Positions 36,527-46,867 are shown, counted from the stretch's first letter. The stretch is DNA of 64,000 bases from PALSA-607 sp963825425 (GCA_963825425.1 CAWGTF010000011.1:434001-498000), one strand, 5' to 3'. A program made the numbers and translations. Notes: generated by a model from the sequence alone, not told the origin.

Positions 36527-37528
36527 ATGACGGTGGCGATCGCAGCTGGCCAGCCGATTCGGTGGGGAATCATCGGGACGGGCGGGATCGCTAGGGCATT
36601 TGCCGGCGACCTGAAGTTGCTGCCGGACGCCGAGGTGGTCGCGGTCGGGTCGCGCAGCCAGGGGTCGGCCGACGCATTCGGCGACCGATTCGGTATCCGC
36701 AGGCGTCACCCGAGCTACGAGGCACTCGCCGAGGATCCCGACATCGACGCGATCTACGTCGCGACCCCGCATCCGTGGCATCGGGACGCCGGATTGCTAG
36801 CCATCAATGCTGGCAAGGCGGTACTCGTCGAGAAGCCGTTCACCATCAACGCCAGCGAGGCGCGCGAGCTCATCGACGCCGCCCAGGCCCGTGGCACGTT
36901 CTTGATGGAAGCGATGTGGACGAGGTTCCTGCCGCACGTCGTCCGGATTCGCGAACTGATCGCCGAAGGTCGGCTCGGAGACATTCGCTCGGTGCTCGCC
37001 GACCACGGTCAGTGGTTCCCAGAGGACCCTGACCACCGGCTGTTCGCACCCGTGCTCGGCGGCGGCGCGTTGCTCGACCTTGGCATCTACCCGCTGTCGT
37101 TCGCGTCGATGATTTTCGGCAAGCCGAGCACGATCACTGCTGTCAGCAGCCCGGCGTTTACCGGTGTCGACGCGCAGACCACCGTCGTCCTGCAATACGA
37201 GGGCGGTCGGCAGTCAGTGTCGTTCACGACGCTGGAGACGCTGAGCGCGAACCAGGCGGCGATCAACGGAACGGACGCCCGCATCGAGGTCGACGGTGTC
37301 TTCTACGCACCCACGTCGTTTCGCCTGATCACCCGCGAGGGCGAGGTCGAGCACTTCAACATCGAGCATGAGGGTCACGGGTTGCGTCACCAGGCAGCGG
37401 AAGTTGGCCGATGCCTGCGAGCCGGGCTGACCGAAAGCCCGATCCTGACGTTGGCCGAGACGCTGTCGATCATGGAGACGATGGATGAGGTTCGTCGTCA
37501 GATAGGTCTGCGGTATCCATCGGAGTAG
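36527..37528 (+). CDS. Gfo/Idh/MocA-family oxidoreductase
   Basis: 333 residues. Rossmann motif IRWGIIGTGGIARAFAGDL at the N-terminus, IYVATPHPWHRDAGLLAINA, and the conserved VEKPFTIN with the catalytic-site lysine near residue 103; the C-terminal sheet domain has GGGALLDLGIYPLSFA. NAD(P)-dependent sugar or inositol dehydrogenase-type enzyme; the substrate cannot be told. The end overlaps the converging small membrane gene by 59 bp. Confidence 0.88.
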   Translation: MTVAIAAGQPIRWGIIGTGGIARAFAGDLKLLPDAEVVAVGSRSQGSADAFGDRFGIRRRHPSYEALAEDPDIDAIYVATPHPWHRDAGLLAINAGKAVLVEKPFTINASEARELIDAAQARGTFLMEAMWTRFLPHVVRIRELIAEGRLGDIRSVLADHGQWFPEDPDHRLFAPVLGGGALLDLGIYPLSFASMIFGKPSTITAVSSPAFTGVDAQTTVVLQYEGGRQSVSFTTLETLSANQAAINGTDARIEVDGVFYAPTSFRLITREGEVEHFNIEHEGHGLRHQAAEVGRCLRAGLTESPILTLAETLSIMETMDEVRRQIGLRYPSE

Positions 37529-37751
37529 CAGCCACCGGTGCGACGGTTGGTGCGCCGGCGTCTGCCATGCGGCGGGCCCGCACCAATGTGCCGGCGAGGC
37601 CGGCGAGACCGAGACCGATGAGCAACATCGGGACCACCCAGCGCAACTCGAGGCTGCGATGGGTGACGTCGCCCACCAGGTAGGCCAGCGCGATGGCGCA
37701 GAAGGTGATGCCGGCGATCAGCGACGTCCAGTCGGGCTCGTGCCGCTTCAT
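37470..37751 (-). CDS. Small two-segment membrane protein, downstream of PspC/LiaF gene
   Basis: 93 residues from the ATG at 37751: LIAGITFCAIALAYLVGD, then LRWVVPMLLIGLGLAGLAGT, a basic linker and an acidic tail (DTADLSDDE). It starts 7 bp after the PspC/LiaF-like gene stops, so it probably belongs to the same transcript and envelope-stress module. Confidence 0.7.
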   Translation of the reverse strand: MKRHEPDWTSLIAGITFCAIALAYLVGDVTHRSLELRWVVPMLLIGLGLAGLAGTLVRARRMADAGAPTVAPVAATPMDTADLSDDEPHPSSP

Positions 37752-37758
37752 GGTTGGG

Positions 37759-39262
37759 TCACCTGTCCGCTTCCTTGGGTAGGTACAGCCGGCGCGGTCG
37801 GTACGCGCAGGCGCGCGGGAACGGTGCGACCTCTCGATCGACGAACACCCTGCCGAGTCCGACCCGCAGGTCAAGGTCGATCTCGCCTGCGACCGCCGTG
37901 CCGATCGCGGGCAGCACGAGCGTCCGGTCGACGTGGCTACCCCCGTTGTTGTCGCCGTCGATGTTGACGTTTCCGGTTCCGGCCCGACCATGGGCAACGA
38001 CCCTGACGTTGGGCGGCACCCTGACGTCGACCTCCCCAATGCCGACGCTCGAGGTCACCTGAACCTTCTTCCCCGCGAGATTGAGAGCGGTCAGATCGAT
38101 CGTCTGGCGCCCGATTGCGAGGCGATACGTCGCGGGAATGTCGGCCGTCGATGTCGGCGTGTAGGTGCGATCGCCCGTGCCGCCCCGCAACGGGACGTCA
38201 ACCGCAGCCGCGACGACAAGTGCGATTGCGAGGACGGCGCCAAACGCGATCAGCGCGCGGGCTCGGCCGATCCACGTGCCGACGACGAGCGCGAGTCCGA
38301 CGATGAGTAGCGATGTTGCGAAGATCGCCTGAGCGCTGAGGTCGATGGCGTGCGACGCGTTGAGCGCGAACAGCACACCGACGATGACGATGCCGACGCT
38401 GACGGCGATCGGCCCGAGGAACGACGGCGGGCGCGGCAACTTGGGTGGCTTCGGCGGTGGTGGCAGGTATCCGGGTGGCGGCGTATAGACCGGGCGGGAC
38501 GGCGCGAAGCCGGCCGGCGGTCCCAACGGCGCCGTGTAGCGCGGTGCGCTGTACTGCGGTGCGGCTGTACTGCGGTGCGGTGTACTGCGGTGGGCTGTAC
38601 TGCGGTGCGGTGTATTGCGGTGCCGCAAAACCCGGCGGTGGGTAGCCCGCTGCTTGGTAGTCCGGCACAGCAGCTGGCGGGGTCGTCGCCTCGGTAGGCG
38701 GCGGTGTCGGCGTCCCGTACGAAGGCTGCGTGCCGTATGGCGGTGGCGCGTAGGGCGGAGGCGGCGCGTACGGCGCCGTCGTCGGCGGGACACCCCGAGA
38801 TCGACTGGTCATCGCAATCACCGCGACCACCGCGAGGACGATCAGCAAGACCTCGAATCGCCCGCGCCGGTGGTAGGCGACCTCGGTCACGGTGATCACG
38901 CCCAGGACGCCGACGATGACGGCGGCGACGATCGGCCCGGGCGACGGGTGGTGCCCCTGGAACAGCCGTTGCAGTTCCGAGACGTCGGTGCCGTCCTCGG
39001 GTATCAGCAGCCAGGCGAGCGCGTAGAGCAGCAGGCCGACACCGCCGAAGATGGCGAGCGCGGCCAGCACGATGCGAAAGATGATCGGGTCGATGCCGAC
39101 GTAGCGGCCGAGGCCTGCGCAGACACCGCCGATCATCCGGTCGTCGCGGGTGCGACGTAGCCGCCGCAAGTCGAAACGGTTGGACGCCGGGCCGGCGGGG
39201 GTTTGGGAGTTGCCTGGCGCAGTGCCGGCCGGGCCAGCCGGGTTGGAGAAGTCTTGGCTCAT
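37759..39262 (-). CDS. PspC-LiaF-like fused membrane protein (one frame break)
   Basis: About 500 residues after repair. An N-terminal PspC domain (DDRMIGGVCAGLGRYVGIDP, ALAIFGGVGLLLYALAWLLI) is followed by further membrane segments, a long Pro/Tyr/Gln repeat linker built on PQYTAPQYS units, three more hydrophobic segments, and a C-terminal extracytoplasmic beta domain (QTIDLTALNLAGKKVQVTSS, GEVDVRVPPNVRVVAHGRAG) like the LiaF/YvqF cell-wall-antibiotic-response domain. One extra base near 38563 lies inside the repeat linker. Divergent from a PspC-domain histidine kinase; LiaF-type proteins inhibit such kinases. Confidence 0.87.
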
Positions 39263-39307
39263 GACAACGATCTTTCCGCCGCGCCAGCGCGTCGCCCATC
39301 CGGAACT

Positions 39308-39328
39308 ACCCTGACTTGACCCTGACTT
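39308..39328. promoter_or_regulatory. Direct repeat, candidate regulator site
   Basis: ACCCTGACTT occurs at 39308-39317 and again at 39319-39328, an 11-bp period (one helical turn), midway between the divergent starts at 39262 and 39377. A good candidate for binding by the response regulator encoded at 40574-41227; this is inference from position and phasing. Confidence 0.5.
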
Positions 39329-39376
39329 TGCACTGGTGCCCGCACCGGATGGCCCGCGACGTGTGACCATCGTGGG

Positions 39377-40577
39377 GTGCCACCTACACCGACCCCAGAA
39401 CTCACTCGCGCGAACCACGGCGAACTGGTCGCCGGCGTTGCCCGCGGTCTTGCCGATCACCTGCGCGTCAACGTGCTCGTGGTCCGGATCGCCTTCGTCG
39501 TGCTGACCTTCGCCTCAGGTGCTGGCATCGCCATGTACGCCGCGTTCTGGGTCTTCGTCCCGGTGGCCGCGACAAGTGGCGACACGCAGCCGACCCGGGC
39601 GAGTCGACTGGATGGTCGCGGCCAGTACGTCGCGATCGCTGCGCTGACCATCGGTGGCGTCCTCGCCGTCCAATCACTTGGCCTTGGTCTGCCGGCCGCA
39701 CTCTTGTGGCCCCTCGCCCTGACCGGGTTCGGTGCTGCCGTGTTGTGGTGGCAGGCCGACGAGTCCCAGCGAGCCCGTTGGCGCAAGGCGGCGGTTGGCG
39801 GCGCGCGCCCGCCGGGGTTGGCGAGCACGATTGGCGGCGCGTGTCTCGTGGTGGCTGGTGCTGCGACGTTCCTCGCCTACCACGGACAGCTCAGACCAGA
39901 TTCGCAACGGGCTGCTCGCGGCGGTCGTCATGGTCGCGGGCGTCGCCGTCATCACCGGCCCGTGGTGGCTCGGCACGCTGCGCGAACTCACCGCCGAGCG
40001 ACGCGCCCGCATCCGCGAGCAGGAGCGCGCTGAACTGGCCGCGCATCTGCACGACTCGGTGCTGCACACGCTCGCCTTGATCCAGCGACACGTCGACGAT
40101 CCGCGCGAGGTGCAGCGGTTGGCGCGCGGTCAGGAGCGTGAGCTGCGAACGTGGCTGTATCGCCGTCCGCCCGACCAACAGCTGGACTTCGGCCAGGCTC
40201 TCGAGGCCGTCGCGGCAGAAGTCGAAGATGACCACGGCGTGCCGATCGAGCTCGTCGTGGTCGGCGAACGCCCGCTTGACGAGGCGCTGTCGGCGACGTT
40301 GCAGGCCGCAAGGGAGGCCATGATCAACGCGGCGAAACATGCAGGGACGGCGACCATCTCGGTGTACGCCGAGATCGAATCAGCGAAGGTGACCGTGTTC
40401 GTGCGCGATCGCGGTCGCGGTTTCGACCCTGACTCCGTGCCGTCGGATCGGCTCGGCGTGAAGGAGTCGATCGTCGGGCGCATGGAGCGGCACGGCGGAC
40501 ACGCGACCGTGCGTACCGCGCCCGGCGTCGGGACCGAAGTTCGGCTCGAAATGTCGTCAGCGATGGCCCGCGCATGA
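39377..40577 (+). CDS. PspC-domain sensor histidine kinase (one frame break)
   Basis: About 399 residues. PspC domain at the N-terminus (GELVAGVARGLADHLRVNVL, AGIAMYAAFWVFVPVA), further membrane segments to about residue 190, then a HisKA_3 domain with the phospho-acceptor in AAHLHDSVLHTLALIQRH, and an ATPase domain with AREAMINAAKHAGTATISVY and DRGRGFDPDSVP. One extra A near 39893 breaks the frame between the last membrane segments. Same layout as MacS-like/LiaS-like cell-envelope sensors of actinobacteria. Coupled to the regulator gene by a 4-bp overlap. Confidence 0.9.
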
Positions 40578-41227
40578 CCGGCCAGCAGAGCCCGAACATC
40601 CGGGTCGTCCTCGTCGACGATCACCGGCTGTTTCGGGCTGGTGTGCGGGCCGAACTTGGCAACGGCATCGAGGTCGTGGGTGAGGCCGAGGATGTCGCCA
40701 CCGCGGTGGCTAGCATCGCCGCGACAGTGCCCGACGTCGTCCTGCTTGATGTGCATCTGCCAGGCGGTGGGGGTGTCGAGGTTCTGCGGCAGGTGTTGCC
40801 AGCGCTGCCCGACGTTCGCTTTCTCGCCGTCTCGGTGTCGGACGCGGCGGACGACGTCATCGGCACGATTCGAGCCGGCGCGCGCGGCTACGTCACGAAG
40901 ACCATCTCTGGTGGTGACCTCGCCGATGCGGTGACCAGGGTCGCTGCTGGCGACGCGGTGTTCTCCCCGCGCCTCGCCGGCTTCGTGCTCGACGCATTCG
41001 CGGCGACCGATGCGCCGGCGATCGATCCCGAACTCGATGCGCTCACGCACCGCGAGCGCGAGGTGTTGCGCCTTATCGCGCGCGGCTATGCCTACAAGGA
41101 AATCGCGAAGGAGCTGTTCATCTCGGTGAAGACGGTCGAGACGCACGTGTCGAGCGTGTTGCGAAAGCTCCAACTGTCGAACCGGCATGAGCTCACCCGG
41201 TGGGCGACCGACCGCCGTCTGGTTTGA
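40574..41227 (+). CDS. NarL/LuxR-family response regulator, partner of the PspC kinase
   Basis: 217 residues: receiver (IRVVLVDDHRLFRAGVRAEL, phospho-Asp in VLLDVHLPGGGG, YVTKTI) and LuxR HTH (LTHREREVLRLIARGYAYKE, SVKTVETHVSSVLRKLQ). ATGA overlap with the kinase gene shows the pair is one system. Likely targets are its own divergent promoter region and envelope-stress genes. Confidence 0.93.
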   Translation: MTGQQSPNIRVVLVDDHRLFRAGVRAELGNGIEVVGEAEDVATAVASIAATVPDVVLLDVHLPGGGGVEVLRQVLPALPDVRFLAVSVSDAADDVIGTIRAGARGYVTKTISGGDLADAVTRVAAGDAVFSPRLAGFVLDAFAATDAPAIDPELDALTHREREVLRLIARGYAYKEIAKELFISVKTVETHVSSVLRKLQLSNRHELTRWATDRRLV

Positions 41228-41231
41228 GCCG

Positions 41232-41684
41232 ATGGGCTATCCAGTCGCGGACGTCGCCGCGTTCTTGCGCGGAACCTGGGTGATCGACCGCGACATCGTC
41301 GACTCGCGAGGCGGCGCTTTAGGGGCCTTCGCTGGCACCGCCGAGTTCACCCCCGACGGCGACTTGTGGAGTTGGGTCGAGGCAGGGGAGTTGCAGTGGG
41401 CGACAGATTCGCACCAGGCCGCAGTGATGCAAAGGGCCGGACGGCGATTGCTCGTCGCCGTCCGGCCTGATGTGCCTTGCGTTGTTGACGTCGCGTTCGA
41501 CGACGGCAGGTTCTTCCACCGCGCCGATCTTTCGTCGGGCAGCGACACCTTCGTGCATGGCTGCGCGCCCGACACCTACTACGGTTCGTGGACCGTCGTC
41601 TCACCGGACCGATTTCGCCTGACGTGGGACGTCGATGGGCCGGCGAAACAGATCACGATCAGGTCGACCTACAGCAGGGCCTAG
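41232..41684 (+). CDS. DUF6314 family protein
   Basis: 150 residues, a compact beta-rich protein: FLRGTWVIDRDIVDSRGGAL, GTAEFTPDGDLWSWVEAGEL, DGRFFHRADLSSGSDTFVHG, TYYGSWTVVSPDRFRLTWDV. This is the pattern of the DUF6314 family (lipocalin-like barrel by appearance). The ATG at 41232 is 5 bp after the response-regulator stop, so it may belong to that operon. Function unknown. Confidence 0.75.
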   Translation: MGYPVADVAAFLRGTWVIDRDIVDSRGGALGAFAGTAEFTPDGDLWSWVEAGELQWATDSHQAAVMQRAGRRLLVAVRPDVPCVVDVAFDDGRFFHRADLSSGSDTFVHGCAPDTYYGSWTVVSPDRFRLTWDVDGPAKQITIRSTYSRA

Positions 41685-41688
41685 TTCG

Positions 41689-41730
41689 GGTGTTCGTGGC
41701 TTAGGTGTTCGTGGCTTAGGTGTTCGTGCC
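41689..41730. repeat. 15-bp tandem repeat across the stop codon of the minus-strand gene
   Basis: GGTGTTCGTGGCTTA at 41689-41703 and 41704-41718, with a partial third copy to 41730. On the minus strand each unit ends in TAA, so the last codons (ACGAACACC TAA) are copied in frame beyond the true stop. Confidence 0.9.
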
Positions 41731-42650
41731 GGTTGTCGTCGGGGCCGCCGACCCGGCGGGAGCGTTGGGTCCGTCACCCATGCGACCGCCGAATCCGGGG
41801 CCGACCGTGGCCCGCGCTCGCCTGGAGCTTGCCGTCGATCAGGTTGCCGATGACCGTGCCGCCCTTGGTGGTGACGGTGAAGAAGACGCTGTCACCAACC
41901 TTGACGTCGGACAGCTTCGCGTTGGCGGTGCCCGGCTTCATGATGTGGCTTGTACTCGGCACGCTGTAGGTGGTCGTGGCGGTGCTTGTCTTGATGCCGA
42001 CCGTATCGGTACCGACCGCGGTGACGGTGCCGGTCTCTGGGGCGACGCCCGCGAAGTTGCCGAACGCGGGACCGCCAGGACCACCAGCACCGCCTGGCCC
42101 GCGACCGCGGCCACCGCCGAAGCCGCCGCCAAACGGGCCGGCGCCATCACGCAGGTCAGCGAGAACCGTGCCGCCGCTCGTCGTGACGTTGAAGGAGACC
42201 GTGTCGCCGACCTTGACGCCAGTAAGCGCGCCGGGGCCACTCTCGTTGATCGAGATCCGGGTGGTGCTGGTGACGCTGTAGGTCTGTGTGGTGGAGGCCG
42301 CACTGCTGGTGGCCGTCGTCGCGATTGTGACGCTGTCAGTGCCGACTGCAGTGACCTTGCCGGTCAGGGGTGCGACGAAGTTGGGGCGAGCCTTCTTGAC
42401 TGCCCGGGGCGGTACTGGAAGGTGCGGGCGCCGAACTGGACACCGCAGCGCTGACCGCGGAAGGCGTGGTCGCGTTGCTGGAGGACGCCGACGCACCAAG
42501 CGTGCTCGCGAGGATGCCTCCGACGACCGCGCCGCCGGTGATCAGTGCGATCGCGGTCGTGGCGCCGCGACGCGCTTTCGGCGCGCCGGTGACAAGCTCG
42601 TCGGCTATTGGCTCGCCCGCGCCATGTGTCGGTCCGAAAGGTGAACTCAT
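41716..42650 (-). CDS. Anchored protein with two copies of a beta domain (two frame breaks)
   Basis: About 310 residues after repair. ATG at 42650; cytoplasmic start MSSPFGPTHGAGEP, one hydrophobic segment (AIALITGGAVVGGILASTLG) and a Ser/Ala/Pro linker. Then two related domains: VTAVGTDSVTIATTATSSA...VKVGDTVSFNVTTSGGTVLADL and VTAVGTDTVGIKTSTATTTY...VKVGDSVFFTVTTKGGTVIGNL, separated by a Gly-rich GGGFGGGRGRGPGGAGGPGG linker. Each looks like an OB-type (DUF5666-like) domain. Extra bases near 42410 and 41803 break the frame; without the second, the tail reads GPGFGGRMGDGPNAPAG and ends in TNT at 41716. Confidence 0.78.
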
Positions 42651-42821
42651 CTGCGCGGATCTCCCTCTGTCTGTGCTGCTGTCGGGACTGCTGTCTCGGA
42701 GTGCTGTCGGGCTGCCCAACGGCTGCCCCCGTATGAGAAGAGGATCGGCAGCAAACCTGGGAAATAGCTGACAGCGAGCACCCAAGGTGCTCGGATTTCG
42801 CTGCTTTACGCTGCCGCAGCG

Positions 42822-43589
42822 TCAGGGAGTGGCCATCACCAGGAAAGATTCAGCCTTTCGGCCTACGGGCAAGCCGGCAGCTTCAGCGTTCGCGGTCAGC
42901 CAGCGCCCGACGAATTCCTCGAGATTGTCCATGTGCGCGGTCTGGCTCTCGTGCGCCTTGAGTGCCGAGATCTTGCGGTCGAACGTGTCGGTCACGTCGA
43001 CGTAGTGCAGGTCGTGGCCCTCGACCCCGCCCATGACCCAGATCTCTTTGACGATCCAGGCGTCGAGGCCCTCCTCGAGTCGCAGCTCGGGGTAGGCAAA
43101 CGGGTTGCGTGCGTCGGGGTAGATCGCGTCGAGTGCGGCGTCGCCCGCGGCCCGATGGTCGGGGTGGCTGCGCCCGACCCGCGTGTAGTCGCGCTCGGGG
43201 CTTGGCACCAGTGCGCGCTGTGGCCGCACCTGGCGGATCACCCGGCTGATGTCACGCCGCAACTCGAAGCTGTCCTCGAGCCTGCCGTCGGGATAGCCGA
43301 GAAAGCGCACGTCGTGGACGCCGACCCGCTTGGCTGCCTCGATCTGCTCAGCCCGCCGCGTAGCTGCGATCTGATCGCGCGGAAACTCGAGGTCGTACCC
43401 GCCTGCGTCGCCGTCCGTGCAGATGCAATAGACGACCTCGATGCCGGCGTCGGTGAACGTCGCGATCGTGCCGGCGGATCCGAAGTCGACGTCGTCGGGG
43501 TGGGCGGTGATGACAAGGACGCGCTCGATCTCGGCGTCTGGCAGCGGCTGCACAGGCAAATGGGCTCCTTGAAATGGCGGCCTGGTCAT
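42822..43589 (-). CDS. PIG-L/LmbE-family deacetylase
   Basis: 255 residues. Zinc site VLVITAHPDDVDFGSAGTIA near residue 25, YCICTDGDAGG, and RSHPDHRAAGDAALDAIYPD with the third ligand near 150. The family deacetylates N-acetylglucosamine-containing substrates, including MshB and Mca of mycothiol metabolism; this sequence lacks features that would choose between them. Divergent from the metalloprotease gene. Confidence 0.87.
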   Translation of the reverse strand: MTRPPFQGAHLPVQPLPDAEIERVLVITAHPDDVDFGSAGTIATFTDAGIEVVYCICTDGDAGGYDLEFPRDQIAATRRAEQIEAAKRVGVHDVRFLGYPDGRLEDSFELRRDISRVIRQVRPQRALVPSPERDYTRVGRSHPDHRAAGDAALDAIYPDARNPFAYPELRLEEGLDAWIVKEIWVMGGVEGHDLHYVDVTDTFDRKISALKAHESQTAHMDNLEEFVGRWLTANAEAAGLPVGRKAESFLVMATP

Positions 43590-43667
43590 CCTACGGGCCC
43601 CGGACGGCTGTCCTTTCTCGTCACGCGGCGCTATCAGGTACCACGCGTTTCGGTGAGAGTTGAACAA

Positions 43668-44426
43668 ATGACCCAAACTCACCCCCTGCGGGTTCTCGCC
43701 CGGCAAGCGGCCACTGCCGCGCTTGCCGCAGCCGCCATCGCAAGCTGTCTTCCCGGCGCCGTACCGGTCCCCCACTTTGGGGCGGACGCATTCGTCGGCG
43801 CGGCGATCACCGCCAAGAGCTCGACGTCGGTCGCCTCGAGCTACTCGGCCACTAGCTTTCCGCTGGTGCACCTCGGAACCACCCCGAAGAGGTGCAACTA
43901 CATCGCGGGATTCCAGGTGAACGAGTCGGCGCTCGTGCTGGCGACCGGTGCACCCGACGTGGCCGCTCGAGTGACGGTGCTCGCGGTCATCAAGGCGGCC
44001 GTGGCCGACCTCAGCTCGCGCACCGGGCAGCGCTACCGCTACGACGGACCGACCACGTTCTCCCCAACGTTGGCGAACTTCAGGTTTGGCCCCGACGACC
44101 TGGTCATCGTCATCAAAGGACCCGCGAACAACGACTTCTACATGGCTAGCGCACCCGGGACCTCCCTCGCTGGCATGACGAGGTGGCTCATCGGTGGCGC
44201 TGGCACCAGCGTCGTGGAGATCTCCCCAATGATGGTCGACCTGCGTACCGCCAACTCCAGGTCGAACTTGTACGCGACGGTTCAACACGAACTCGCGCAC
44301 TCGGTAGGCCTGCCGCATTCGGCGAGGGCGACGGACCTGATGTTCGCCCGGCTCAACGCCGCGACGCCTGCGGTCTACTCGAAGGCGGACACGGCAGCAC
44401 TCGCGGCTTCTCCCTGCCGCTCCTGA
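43668..44426 (+). CDS. Secreted zinc metalloprotease-like protein
   Basis: 252 residues. Signal-peptide-like start (RQAATAALAAAAIASCLPGA) and a zinc motif HELAHSVGLPH near residue 206, the HExxHxxGxxH of matrixin-like metzincins, followed by MFARLN in place of the usual Met-turn region. Probably exported; substrate unknown. The ATG at 43668 was chosen because the hydrophobic segment begins directly after it. Confidence 0.78.
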   Translation: MTQTHPLRVLARQAATAALAAAAIASCLPGAVPVPHFGADAFVGAAITAKSSTSVASSYSATSFPLVHLGTTPKRCNYIAGFQVNESALVLATGAPDVAARVTVLAVIKAAVADLSSRTGQRYRYDGPTTFSPTLANFRFGPDDLVIVIKGPANNDFYMASAPGTSLAGMTRWLIGGAGTSVVEISPMMVDLRTANSRSNLYATVQHELAHSVGLPHSARATDLMFARLNAATPAVYSKADTAALAASPCRS

Positions 44427-44490
44427 CCGATTGCTCGCCGCCGTCCTCGACGGTCCTCGTTTGTCGGCTCACTCCGTAGACTGAGGGTCG

Positions 44491-46786
44491 ATGTCAGCGC
44501 AGACCGAAGAGCTCCTTGCCGATCTCAACCCCCAGCAGCGCGCGGCCGTCGTGCACGAGGGGGGTCCGCTGCTCATCGTCGCCGGTGCCGGCTCCGGCAA
44601 GACACGCGTCCTGACCCGCCGCATCGCCTACCTGCTCGCGCAGCGACACGTCGCGCCGACCGAGATTCTGGCGATCACCTTCACCAACAAGGCCGCCGGC
44701 GAGATGAAAGAGCGCGTCGCCGCGATGGTCGGCAACCGCGCCAAGGTCATGTGGGTGATGACCTTTCACTCGGCTTGCGTGCGGATTTTGCGCGAGAACG
44801 CCAAGCGGCTCGGATTCACAACGACGTTCTCGATCTACGACTCCGCTGACTCCGCGCGCCTGATGACACTGGTGTGTCGCGAGCTCGACCTCGATCCGAA
44901 GCGCTACCCGCCGCGCGCCTTCAACGCGCAGGTGTCGAATCTGAAGAACGAGCTCATCGACCCCGAGGACTTCGAGCGCCGCGCGAGCAACAACCACGAG
45001 AAGACATTGGCCGAGGCGTACACCGCTTACCAGCGCCGGCTGCGTGAGGCGAACGCCTTCGACTTCGACGACCTGATCATGGTGACGGTCAATCTCTTCC
45101 AAGCTTTCCCCGACGTCGCTGAGCACTATCGCCGTCGCTTCCGGCACGTACTGGTCGACGAGTACCAGGACACGAACCACGCGCAGTACACCCTGGTGCG
45201 TGAGCTGGTCGGCGGCGCCGTCGACCAGCAGGAAAAGCGCACGGTTGACGGTGATCTGATCCGCGCTGGCTCGTCCGTCGCGCCGGCCGAACTGGTCGTG
45301 GTGGGCGACGCCGACCAGTCGATCTACGCGTTTCGGGGCGCGACGATCCGCAACATCTTGGAGTTCGAGCGCGACTACCCGAATGCGACCGTGGTGTTGC
45401 TCGAGCAGAACTACCGCTCGACGCAGACGATTCTGAGTGCGGCCAATGCGGTCATCACCCGCAACGAGGGCCGCAAGGCGAAGAACCTGTGGTCCGAGGC
45501 CGGTGACGGCGAACAGATCGGCGGCTACGTCTCCGACGACGAGCGCGGCGAGGCCTCGTTTGTCGCCGAAGAGATCGACCGATTGCACGATCTGCGCCTC
45601 GCGGCCTACAGCGACGTCGCGATCTTCTATCGCACCAACGCACAATCGCGAGTCTTCGAGGAGATCTTCATCCGGGTTGGGCTGCCCTACAAGGTGGTCG
45701 GCGGGGTTCGGTTCTACGAACGCCGCGAGGTTCGCGACCTGCTCGCTTACCTGCGGCTGCTGGTGAACCCCGACGACACGATCTCGTTGCGCCGAATTCT
45801 GAACGTGCCCCGGCGCGGCATCGGCGACCGTTCCGAAGCGTCCATCGAGGCACTCGCGGCTCGTGAGCGCATCACGTTTGCGCAGGCGCTGCGCCGCAGC
45901 GACGAGGCCTACGGCATCGCGACCCGCTCCCTTTCCGCGGTGAAGGACTTCGTCGCGTTGCTCGACGAATTGCGGCTCATGGCGGAGGCGCACCCGCCGT
46001 CCGAGGTGATGGACGCGGTGCTCACGAAGAGCGGCTACCTCGCCGAACTCGAGGCGAGCATCGACCCACAAGACGAGTCGCGGGTCGAGAACCTGCGCGA
46101 GCTGGTGACCGTCGCGCGTGAGTTCGAAGAAGGGACGCCGGGGGGCACCCTCGCGGACTTCCTCGAGCAGGTGGCGCTGGTCGCCGACGCCGACCAGATC
46201 CCCACGGCGGACGACGAGCACGGCGGCGTTGTCACGCTGATGACCCTGCATACCGCGAAGGGTCTCGAGTTCCCGGTGGTGTTCCTCACGGGTCTAGAAG
46301 ACGGCGTGTTCCCGCACATGCGGTCGTTGACCGAACCCAAGGAGCTCGAGGAGGAGCGGCGGCTTGCCTACGTCGGGATCACCCGTGCGCAGCGGCGGCT
46401 CTACCTGACCCGGTCGATGCAGCGCAGCACGTGGGGCGCGCCTTCGTACAACCCGCCGTCGCGCTTTCTCGACGAGGTTCCTGACTCGTTGGTCGACTGG
46501 AAGCGCTCGGCACCTGCTCGGTACACGCCGACGGGCGGCGGGCGGTCGTACGCGGGGGCATCGGCGGCTGTGTTGCCGGGAGCACCTGCTCGGTCTGGCC
46601 GGCGTCGGCAACCGGCCGGTGCCGTCCTTGACGCCGGGGGACCGGGTCAGTCACGACAGCTTCGGGCTCGGCACCGTGGTGTCGACGTCCGGCCTAGGGG
46701 AGAACGCCCAGGCGAAGGTCGACTTCGGCGCGACGATCGGATCGAAGACGTTCGTGTTGCGCTACGCCCCACTCGTGAAGCTCTAG
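44491..46786 (+). CDS. pcrA: ATP-dependent DNA helicase PcrA/UvrD (one frame break)
   Basis: Superfamily-1A helicase of about 764 residues after repair. LNPQQRAAVVHEGGPLLIV and VAGAGSGKTRVLTRRIAYLL (Walker A), VDEYQDTNHAQYTL (Walker B), VVGDADQSIYAFRGATIRNI (motif III), LEQNYRSTQTIL (IV), VTLMTLHTAKGLEFPVVFLT (V), EEERRLAYVGITRAQRRLYL (VI). Near 46560-46620 one extra base shifts the frame; the correct end is DRVSHDSFGLGTVVSTSGLG to YAPLVKL with stop at 46784, the Tudor-like C-terminus of PcrA. Acts in repair and replication. The uncorrected frame runs on to 47352 through the terminator and repeats. Confidence 0.95.
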
Positions 46787-46867
46787 CACGCGTCGGGTCT
46801 GCTGGATCGTGTGCGATCACTGCCCTCCTGGGGCAGCAAAAGCACACGATGTCGACCCTCATGAAGA

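Noticed and set aside
39263..39376. MacR-type inverted box between the divergent envelope-stress genes
   Set aside because: I looked for TGAGTAC-type inverted repeats and found none; only the direct repeat is present.
42933..43667. Plus-strand extension of the metalloprotease gene
   Set aside because: This part is antisense to the PIG-L deacetylase; the real protein starts with the signal peptide at 43668.
44494..46251. 585-residue minus-strand open frame opposite pcrA
   Set aside because: Antisense of a highly conserved helicase gene with no recognisable domains; typical of GC-rich codon bias.
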